Shown in pieces: positions 1 through 6,063 of a DNA stretch of 7,857 nt; the stretch's first letter is position 1; each line of letters opens with the position of its first letter. Where the stretch lies: the NCBI GenBank assembly GCA_022447165.1, contig JAKVBR010000077.1:1-7857 (forward strand), given 5' to 3'. Under the pieces are notes generated by a model. It was not told the origin of the DNA. It saw only the letters and a list, made by a program, of their open reading frames with translations, and made no database searches. The translations under genes were made by a program, and so were the position numbers. Origin of the DNA: Phycisphaerales bacterium. Its GTDB lineage: Bacteria; Planctomycetota; Phycisphaerae; Phycisphaerales; SM1A02.

Positions 1-2550
1 ATGGGCTATGTACATCCAGATGCTGCCATTCGCGAAGCAGCAACAGCCGGAGAACAATATTGGAGTGGATGGGCGGTTGATTTTGCGACCAATGAAGCGC
101 TCTACAACGCAGTCAGGGCGTATGCTGACACGAACCCAGTTCTTGAAGGTGAACAAGCACGACTCCTTGAACACACACTTCGTGATTACAAACGAAGCGG
201 CATGATGCTTTCAGCAAGTGACCGCGAAAAACTAAAAGCAATTCAAAAAGAACTCGGCAAACTCTCAATTGAGTTTGAAGCAAACATCCGAACAGATGAA
301 ACCGTGATTCCGCTGACACGAGCGGAACTTGAAGGCACGCCGCAATCGATTATTGATGGGCTCATGGAAGTCAACGGCGTTTACCTCGTCACGCTTGATT
401 ACCCAACATTCGGTCCAATCATGGATTACTGCGAAGTGCCAGAAACACGCCAAAAAGTTTGGTGGTCTTACTCACGCCGTGCAGGCAAGAAGAATGTCGA
501 AGTCCTAGAGAAGATTATTAAACTCCGCGATGAAGCATCAGACCTTCTTGGGTATGACACCACTGCGGATTACGAAATCGAAGTGCGAATGGCGAAAGAC
601 GCAGCGACTGTGCAAGCGTTTTATGACCAACTCATCCCAGTAGTCCGCAAAAAATCTGAGCAAGATTACGCAGAAATGGTCGCCACTAAACGCGACCACC
701 TTGGCGACCCGAATACAGAGTTTCATCCGTGGGACTTTAGTTTCTATTACGACCGAATCAAAAATCAAAAGTATGCAGTTGATTCAAAAGAAGTCCAAGA
801 ATACTTCCCATTGCAAGGCGTGATGGGCGGCCTTTTTGAAATCACTCAATTCCTTTATGGCATTACGTATGTTGAGGTGACTGATTCTGCTGAAGAACGC
901 GGAACGCCTCTTTGGCACGAAGATGTCCGGCTCTTTGAGGTCTGGGATGATGCTACGGGCGACCAACTTGGAGAGTTTTACATCGACCTGCACCCGCGTG
1001 ATAACAAGTATTCCCACGCAGCGCAGTGGGGCTTAGTGCAACACAAAGTTTGGGAAGATGGTTCAAAGCGAATGCCAGTTGCAGCGCTTGTTTGCAACTT
1101 TACGAAGCCAACGGCTGACAAGCCATCCCTCATGACGCATGATGAAGTCGAAACCTTCTTTCATGAGTTTGGGCACTGCTTGCACACGATTTTGAGCGAA
1201 GCACACTACGCAACATTTGCAGGAACAGGTGTTGAGCGAGACTTCGTTGAAGCACCATCCCAAATGTTTGAAGAGTGGGTTTGGACTCCTGAAACACTTT
1301 CACTCTTTGCAAAGCATTATGAAACGGGCGAGCCAATGCCACAGTCATTGATTGACGGCATGATTGCTGCAAAGAACTTGCAAAGTGGTATGAAAACTGA
1401 AAGTCAAATTTATCTTGGTCTGATGGATCAAGCATTCCATACAGATGAAGATGGAGTCGTTGATACAACGCAAGTTGGGTATGACGTCTACGACCGAACA
1501 CGCATGTACACACACACGCCGGGCACTTGGTATCAAGGCGGTTTTGGTCACTTGACGGGTTACCAAGCGGGTTATTACGGTTACATGTGGTCACTTGTCT
1601 ATGCTCAAGACATGTTCCAACGATTTAAAGAACTCGGCATGCTCGACCAAGAAGCCGGTCGATATTACCGCGATAAGATTCTTGCTAAGGGCGGAACGCT
1701 TGACGGGCTTGACCTTGTCGAAGGGTATCTCGGAAGAGAACCAAGCATGGACGCATTCCTTGAATCGCTCGGACTTGAAGGTGAAGTTCCAGTCCCAGTT
1801 GATATCCCTGGCACTCAAGTATTTGGCGACTCAATCAAGTCATGGAATGGACTTGAAAGTTGGATTATCGAAGAAGGTGTAGGCGATTCACCACTCCCTA
1901 CTGATTTGGTCAAGGTTCATTACACTGGCTGGCTTGAAGATGGCACGAAGTTTGACAGCAGTGTCGACCGAGGAAAGCCAGCCGTATTCCCATTAAACCG
2001 AGTCATCCCAGGATGGACTGAGGGTGTTGGGGAAATGCGCATTGGCGAAAAACGCAAACTCAAGATTCCTGCTGAAATGGCGTATGGCTCGCAAGGCAGG
2101 CCATCAATTCCACCGAACTCAACACTCATCTTCGATGTTGAGCTCATTGACATTAACCCCTATTCAAAGGTACCCCCAATGGAAGAACTCCCCGGAGACG
2201 CAGTAACAGGTGACATTCAATCAAGTGACAGCGGTTTGCAATGGTATGACATTGTTGAAGGCGAAGGCGAAACGCCAGCAAGTTCATCAAGCAATGTTGA
2301 AGTGCATTACACCGGCTGGCTCACAGATGGCACAAAGTTTGACAGTAGTGTTGACCGCGGTCAAACAATCACATTCCCACTCAATGGCGTGATTGCTGGT
2401 TGGACTGAAGGTGTAGGTTCAATGAAAGTTGGTGGAAAACGCAAACTTATCATTCCATCGAATCTCGGATATGGTGACCGCAACAACGGTCCAATTCCTG
2501 GTGGCGCAACACTCATCTTTGATGTTGAACTCATCAGCACTTCAAACTAA
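1..2550 (+). CDS. M3 family oligopeptidase (thimet oligopeptidase-like) fused to two C-terminal FKBP-type prolyl isomerase domains; 5' partial
   Basis: Predicted zinc oligopeptidase that cleaves short peptides, with two FKBP peptidyl-prolyl cis-trans isomerase domains on the same chain. The M3 part spans about residues 1-595 of the visible 849. It shows the zinc motif HEFGH (H388, E389, H392), the third ligand E417 in DFVEAP, and the substrate-loop residues H517, Y521, Y525 and Y528. From memory, human thimet oligopeptidase has the same HEFGH at residue 473, so about 85 N-terminal residues are probably missing beyond the left edge. The ATG at base 1 is then internal, and any signal peptide cannot be judged. 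FKBP domain 1 covers roughly 617-717 and domain 2 roughly 746-846. Both keep the usual pocket: VHYTG, KFDSS, a central Trp (W672, W801), a YG pair and IFDVEL. The frame is open throughout, so this is a true fusion and not two adjacent genes. Family assignment is secure; the purpose of the fusion is inference. Confidence 0.93.
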   Translation: MGYVHPDAAIREAATAGEQYWSGWAVDFATNEALYNAVRAYADTNPVLEGEQARLLEHTLRDYKRSGMMLSASDREKLKAIQKELGKLSIEFEANIRTDETVIPLTRAELEGTPQSIIDGLMEVNGVYLVTLDYPTFGPIMDYCEVPETRQKVWWSYSRRAGKKNVEVLEKIIKLRDEASDLLGYDTTADYEIEVRMAKDAATVQAFYDQLIPVVRKKSEQDYAEMVATKRDHLGDPNTEFHPWDFSFYYDRIKNQKYAVDSKEVQEYFPLQGVMGGLFEITQFLYGITYVEVTDSAEERGTPLWHEDVRLFEVWDDATGDQLGEFYIDLHPRDNKYSHAAQWGLVQHKVWEDGSKRMPVAALVCNFTKPTADKPSLMTHDEVETFFHEFGHCLHTILSEAHYATFAGTGVERDFVEAPSQMFEEWVWTPETLSLFAKHYETGEPMPQSLIDGMIAAKNLQSGMKTESQIYLGLMDQAFHTDEDGVVDTTQVGYDVYDRTRMYTHTPGTWYQGGFGHLTGYQAGYYGYMWSLVYAQDMFQRFKELGMLDQEAGRYYRDKILAKGGTLDGLDLVEGYLGREPSMDAFLESLGLEGEVPVPVDIPGTQVFGDSIKSWNGLESWIIEEGVGDSPLPTDLVKVHYTGWLEDGTKFDSSVDRGKPAVFPLNRVIPGWTEGVGEMRIGEKRKLKIPAEMAYGSQGRPSIPPNSTLIFDVELIDINPYSKVPPMEELPGDAVTGDIQSSDSGLQWYDIVEGEGETPASSSSNVEVHYTGWLTDGTKFDSSVDRGQTITFPLNGVIAGWTEGVGSMKVGGKRKLIIPSNLGYGDRNNGPIPGGATLIFDVELISTSN
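1918..2538 (+). repeat. Tandem duplication of the FKBP domain coding sequence
   Basis: Two FKBP-coding units lie head to tail, offset by about 387 bases, with core segments near 1906-2151 and 2293-2538. By hand alignment about 53 of roughly 80 core residues are identical. The DNA also matches well over stretches such as the segments starting at 1918 and 2305, with many differences at third codon positions. The match is weakest in the loop after the YG pair (residues 697-703 against 826-832). This points to an internal duplication old enough to have diverged at silent sites, with both copies kept functional. Confidence 0.8.
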
Positions 2551-2571
2551 TCGATTAATCCGCTGAACGAA

Positions 2572-3768
2572 TTGAGCCAATCTAAACAAGCAAGTCGTGC
2601 GAAACACCCAGTAGCACTTGGGTGCACGCTCCTTGGACTTGCTGCAATTCCAGATGCGATGATCGTGCCTGTGTTGCATGACTTGTCTGTGGACAGATTT
2701 AGTGTTTCGGAGGGCGCTGCCCACGGATTCATGGCAGTCAACATTATTGGCGCGCTTGCAGTCATTGCAATCCTTGCATTGATTAACAAACGCATCAAGG
2801 CATCAACTGTCATAACGATTGCGGCCTTGACATCTGCAGCGATGCTTGTTGCGATGGTCTTTGCAACATCGTGGTCGATGATGCTCTGTTTCCGACTCGT
2901 CGAAGGTGGAGCAGATTTAATGCTCTCTGTCATTCCAATCCGAATGGTTGCCGCATCGGGTCGAAGGGACAGATATGGCGGCAGAATGGGGTTCGCATTC
3001 ACCATCATGTTCCTCTCGCTTGGCGCTGGCGTTGCCCTTGGCGCTGTATTAGGGAGCGATTCCCCAAGTAATGTCTTGTGGATTGGTGCAACAATTTCGG
3101 CGATTATCCTTATAACTTCGCTGATATGCCGCGAAACTGTCGACATCGTGAACGAACACTCTGAAAAACACCGCCCTGGCGTTCGGCTGGTTGCCAAGGA
3201 ATGGATTGGGACTGGCTTTTCAGCCCTAGACCGCCTCATTTCGGCACTGATATCAGTCACATTGCCCCTTTTGCTCGTTTCTGGATACGGCATTGAGCGG
3301 AGTACGCTTGGCATCGGCATGGCGTGTATGTTCGTTGCCATCGCCCTTTTTGCAGCCCCTGCGGGCTTTTTAGCAGACCGCACCGGTGGTATGAAGGTAA
3401 GGATTATGGCGGTTTGCACATGCGGAATAGCCCTCATGGGGCTTGGACTCATGGAGTGGTTCCCACCCGAATGGGTGCTCGCTCCATGCTTGCTTCTCAA
3501 TGGCATTGGTTCGGCGGGACTCATGCCCTCCTCTTTTTCACTCTGCGTTCGAAGGGAAGCGTCCACGCTTGTCTTCAGCACGATGCAAGCAGCAGGTCAG
3601 TGTGGGTATGCACTTGGCGTGGTTGGCGGCGGCATTCTGCTAGCGACGGTTTCACTTCCACCTGAAACGATGTTCGTTAGGATCTTTGTGATGGCGGGGC
3701 TCATCTATTTAGCGTTGAACTTGCTTCTTCTTATGGGCGTCAAAGCAATTCAGCGTACACTTGTCTAG
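2572..3768 (+). CDS. Major facilitator superfamily (MFS) transporter, 12 predicted membrane segments, non-ATG start
   Basis: Inner-membrane secondary transporter, substrate unknown. I can place about twelve hydrophobic segments near residues 14-36, 50-71, 77-98, 101-124, 138-161, 167-186, 216-237, 244-268, 275-294, 301-322, 335-360 and 368-392. A polar central loop lies at about 187-215, the usual MFS 6+6 layout. The loop after segment 8 carries the family motif GFLADRTGG (265-273); the matching loop after segment 2 is reduced to NKRIK (72-76). The length of 398 aa is typical. No ATG start is possible: the frame is closed upstream by the TAA of the preceding gene at 2548-2550, and the first in-frame ATG (2659) would cut segment 1 in half. 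TTG at 2572 is the best choice; CTG 2563 and ATT 2554 are alternatives. No Shine-Dalgarno is seen. It lies 21 bases after the peptidase gene and 3 before the next, so probably in one operon. Peptide or amino-acid transport would suit the neighbour but is a guess. Confidence 0.85.
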   Translation: MSQSKQASRAKHPVALGCTLLGLAAIPDAMIVPVLHDLSVDRFSVSEGAAHGFMAVNIIGALAVIAILALINKRIKASTVITIAALTSAAMLVAMVFATSWSMMLCFRLVEGGADLMLSVIPIRMVAASGRRDRYGGRMGFAFTIMFLSLGAGVALGAVLGSDSPSNVLWIGATISAIILITSLICRETVDIVNEHSEKHRPGVRLVAKEWIGTGFSALDRLISALISVTLPLLLVSGYGIERSTLGIGMACMFVAIALFAAPAGFLADRTGGMKVRIMAVCTCGIALMGLGLMEWFPPEWVLAPCLLLNGIGSAGLMPSSFSLCVRREASTLVFSTMQAAGQCGYALGVVGGGILLATVSLPPETMFVRIFVMAGLIYLALNLLLLMGVKAIQRTLV

Positions 3769-3771
3769 AAC

Positions 3772-4389
3772 ATGAAGAAGACCTTTATCACGCTTAGCAT
3801 TTTGGTGCTCCTTTCGATTATTGGCGTGACGATTTTATTTTGGCTTCTTTCATCGCCAATGTCTTGGTACAGCCATGCTCAGTCAACCGTGAGTGATGAA
3901 ACAATTGCTGAGCAGGCGGAATTCCGACTCGTGGAAGAGTTTCACAAGATTCGGAGTGAAGACGAGCAATGGAAACTTCGCATTCAAGACAAGGCGGTCA
4001 ATGCGTGGCTCACGCACCGATTTGAAGATTGGTTGACGCACGAGGACTCGATGTCTTTGCCGGAGGGGATGTCCCGACCACTCGTTCATACAACGGCAGA
4101 TGGCATTTGGCTTGGCGTGGTAGGTAGTGACGCAGAAGGTGAGCAGCCAGTCGCAGTTGAGTGTATTGCTCTGATTGAGGGCGGAAAACTAGTGCTTACT
4201 CCAGTGCGGCTGCGGATTGGAAAACTGCCCCTGCCACTCTCCTTTCTAGAATCATTGATCGATGAACAGAATGTTTCTCTTGAGTTAAGTCCTCAGATTG
4301 AACTGATGGATGAGCGAATCGTCACGATTCAGGAGTTGCATCTTGAGGATGGCGCCATCATTCTGACGTGCAAAACAGCACTTCCATAA
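3772..4389 (+). CDS. Hypothetical single-pass membrane-anchored protein, weakly like the YpmS/DUF2140 family
   Basis: Protein of 205 aa with a short positive N-terminus (MKK) and one strong hydrophobic segment at about residues 5-27, then a soluble domain that should face outwards. There is no lipobox cysteine, so an uncleaved anchor is more likely than a lipoprotein. The soluble part has an amphipathic stretch, RIQDKAVNAWLTHRF (70-84), then alternating beta-type segments including RLRIGKLPLPLSFL (146-159) and a closing strand at 184-202. A late GKLP-P-SF segment and an early 'LNxxL'-like helix recall YpmS/DUF2140 proteins, but that is from memory and weak. ATG 3772 is 3 bases after the transporter stop codon, which suggests translational coupling; no Shine-Dalgarno is visible. 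The function is not known to me. A role at the membrane linked to the transporter is only inferred from position. Confidence 0.75.
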   Translation: MKKTFITLSILVLLSIIGVTILFWLLSSPMSWYSHAQSTVSDETIAEQAEFRLVEEFHKIRSEDEQWKLRIQDKAVNAWLTHRFEDWLTHEDSMSLPEGMSRPLVHTTADGIWLGVVGSDAEGEQPVAVECIALIEGGKLVLTPVRLRIGKLPLPLSFLESLIDEQNVSLELSPQIELMDERIVTIQELHLEDGAIILTCKTALP

Positions 4390-4411
4390 CCCTTGGCAAT
4401 AATCCCTACGC

Positions 4412-4417
4412 TACAAT
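4412..4417 (+). promoter_or_regulatory. Possible -10 box just upstream of nuoG
   Basis: TACAAT lies 9 bases before the nuoG ATG in the 37-base gap. If used as a -10 element, transcription would begin near 4424 and leave a leader of only a few bases. There is no good -35 at 16-18 bases: TTGGCA at 4393-4398 sits only 13 bases away. The gap has no Shine-Dalgarno, which fits a near-leaderless transcript. An isolated hexamer is weak evidence. Confidence 0.3.
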
Positions 4418-4426
4418 ACTCACCCT

Positions 4427-6031
4427 ATGCCAAGTATCACCATTGATGGCAAAGCATGCGAATTCAACCAAGGACAATCGATCCTTGATGTCGCGCAAGA
4501 AAATGGGATGACCATCCCACACTATTGTTACCACCCGTCACTCAGCGTGGTTGCGAACTGTCGCATTTGCCTCGCTGAAGTTTGGGGACCAAATCCCCGG
4601 AATGACAATAAGTTAGAACCAATGCCAAAACTCCTACCGACTTGCCAAACGCCAGCTGGCGAAGGTCAAGTGGTGTACACAAGTTCACCAAAGGCAACGG
4701 CGAACCAAAAAGCGGTGATGGAATTCCTTCTCAACAATCACCCAATCGATTGTCCAATTTGCGACCAAGCGGGTGAATGCACACTTCAAGATTATGCGTA
4801 TGAGCATGGCCGAGGTGTGCGGCGGTGCGATACTGAAAAGATTACGCAAAGTAAGAAGGACATTGGCGACCACATCATGCTGTATGGCGACCGGTGCATC
4901 ATGTGTACGCGTTGCACTCGATTCACTGAAGAGATTACTGGCACGAGTGAACTTTACATTGATGGTCGCGGCGCAAAAGAATGTATTGATGTCTTCCCCG
5001 GTCAAGGCATCAATAATGAACTTAGTGGTAATGTCATTGACATTTGCCCAGTTGGCGCAATGCTCGACAAAGACTTCATGTTCTCGCAGCGCGTATGGTT
5101 CTTGAAAACAACGCCATCGATTGACCCACTGACTTCAAGTGGCGACAACATTCAAATTGAACATAACAACAACAAGATTTATCGCGTGAAGCCACGTACA
5201 AATCTAGATGTCAACCAATATTGGATTACAGACGAAGTTCGTTACGGCTGGAAGTTTGTGCATGATGAAACACGTTGCTCAGATCCAGCGATTAAAGGCG
5301 AAACACTCGACCAAGATGATGCAACCCACGCATGGGAGTCATCACTTGCAACTATTGCAGGCAAGTTGAAAGAAGCATTATCAGTTGCATTACTCCTCAG
5401 CCCGAACATAAGTTGCGAAGATGCTTGGCTTCTATGTGACCTCGCGAGAAGCGCAGATGACAAAGCCGTCATTGGTCTTGGACCAGTTCCAGTCGATGGC
5501 GAAGACAAAACATTCAAAAGCGGTTTTGTCGTGCGAAGCGAAAAAGCGCCAAATGCAAGAGGTGTTGAAACGGCTGCGGGGCATGTGCTCGACTTTGCAA
5601 CGTGGCAGAAGGAATCCGCAAACGCTGACGTTGTCATCGTGACTGGCAACTACACAAGTCGTTGGGAAACGCCCTCGGTCGGCGACAATCAATACCTCGT
5701 GCTCATCGACACGCTTGCTAATGATTTAACTGAGCGTGCCGACGCATGTTTACCAGCAGCAACTTGGGCTGAGAAGGCAGGCACGTTTGAGAACGTAAAC
5801 AACGTTTTACAAACATTTGAACAAGCACTCATGCCAATTGGACATGCTCGAAGTGAAGCCCAAATTGCGATGGACTTGCACGCGCTTATCAATGACACAC
5901 TTTCAACGACATTTAATGCAGCAACTGTCCGAAGACGAATGGCAGACAGCGGCATTGGCAAAATGCTTGATGTAAAACAGTCACAAGATGTCAATCGCAT
6001 TGAGTCAGACATGCCTTTGTCAGAAGTGTGA
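4427..6031 (+). CDS. nuoG: NADH-quinone oxidoreductase subunit G (NuoG/Nqo3/NDUFS1 family), short form
   Basis: Peripheral-arm subunit of complex I that passes electrons from NADH along iron-sulfur clusters towards quinone. The N-terminal 2Fe-2S ferredoxin domain has C34, C45, C48 and C73. Next comes the His-ligated 4Fe-4S site HPIDCPICDQAGEC (H105, C109, C112, C118), then a second 4Fe-4S site with C157, C160, C163 and C207. The molybdopterin-oxidoreductase-like region follows from about residue 222. The cysteines that would bind the extra N7 cluster are absent: the place is occupied by SIDPLTSSGD (231-240), resembling mitochondrial NDUFS1. At 534 aa it is well below the roughly 700-900 aa usual in the family, and the shortfall lies in the C-terminal domain; the end is nevertheless recognisable (DACLPAATWAEKAGTFENVN). 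The ATG at 4427 starts directly at the ferredoxin domain, so the start is firm despite no Shine-Dalgarno. No other nuo gene is adjacent, which is unusual. Confidence 0.93.
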   Translation: MPSITIDGKACEFNQGQSILDVAQENGMTIPHYCYHPSLSVVANCRICLAEVWGPNPRNDNKLEPMPKLLPTCQTPAGEGQVVYTSSPKATANQKAVMEFLLNNHPIDCPICDQAGECTLQDYAYEHGRGVRRCDTEKITQSKKDIGDHIMLYGDRCIMCTRCTRFTEEITGTSELYIDGRGAKECIDVFPGQGINNELSGNVIDICPVGAMLDKDFMFSQRVWFLKTTPSIDPLTSSGDNIQIEHNNNKIYRVKPRTNLDVNQYWITDEVRYGWKFVHDETRCSDPAIKGETLDQDDATHAWESSLATIAGKLKEALSVALLLSPNISCEDAWLLCDLARSADDKAVIGLGPVPVDGEDKTFKSGFVVRSEKAPNARGVETAAGHVLDFATWQKESANADVVIVTGNYTSRWETPSVGDNQYLVLIDTLANDLTERADACLPAATWAEKAGTFENVNNVLQTFEQALMPIGHARSEAQIAMDLHALINDTLSTTFNAATVRRRMADSGIGKMLDVKQSQDVNRIESDMPLSEV

Positions 6032-6063
6032 TTGAACCAAATAATGTCCCCCCACATACGCGT
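6032..6063. other. Convergent intergenic gap between nuoG and the tryptophanase gene
   Basis: These 32 bases separate two convergent stop codons. The only symmetry is ATGT, six C, ACAT (6044-6057), a 4-base stem too weak to act as an intrinsic terminator, and no T-run follows on either strand. I see no clear terminator here for either transcript. Confidence 0.6.

Noticed and set aside
1..30. ATG at base 1 as the true start of the peptidase
   Set aside because: Alignment from memory with thimet oligopeptidase places this Met about 85 residues into the family sequence, so an upstream part is expected outside the window. A genuinely N-shortened protein cannot be fully excluded.
1130..1594. 154-aa open frame on the - strand opposite the peptidase zinc-site region
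   Set aside because: Low-complexity Arg/Gln/His/Cys-rich translation with no motif, opposite the most conserved part of the peptidase.
2547..3581. 344-aa open frame on the - strand opposite the transporter gene
   Set aside because: It lies wholly opposite a well-supported MFS gene; its translation is rich in Ser, Met, Ile and Pro with no domain, membrane pattern or motif I recognise. It is best explained as a shadow of the transporter's codon use.
4393..4417. TTGGCA and TACAAT as a paired -35/-10 promoter before nuoG
   Set aside because: The spacing is 13 bases, too short for a normal sigma-70 promoter (about 17). Only the -10-like box was kept, at low confidence.
6044..6057. Inverted repeat ATGT-CCCCCC-ACAT as a bidirectional terminator
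   Set aside because: A 4-base AT-rich stem without a T-run on either strand is too weak for an intrinsic terminator.
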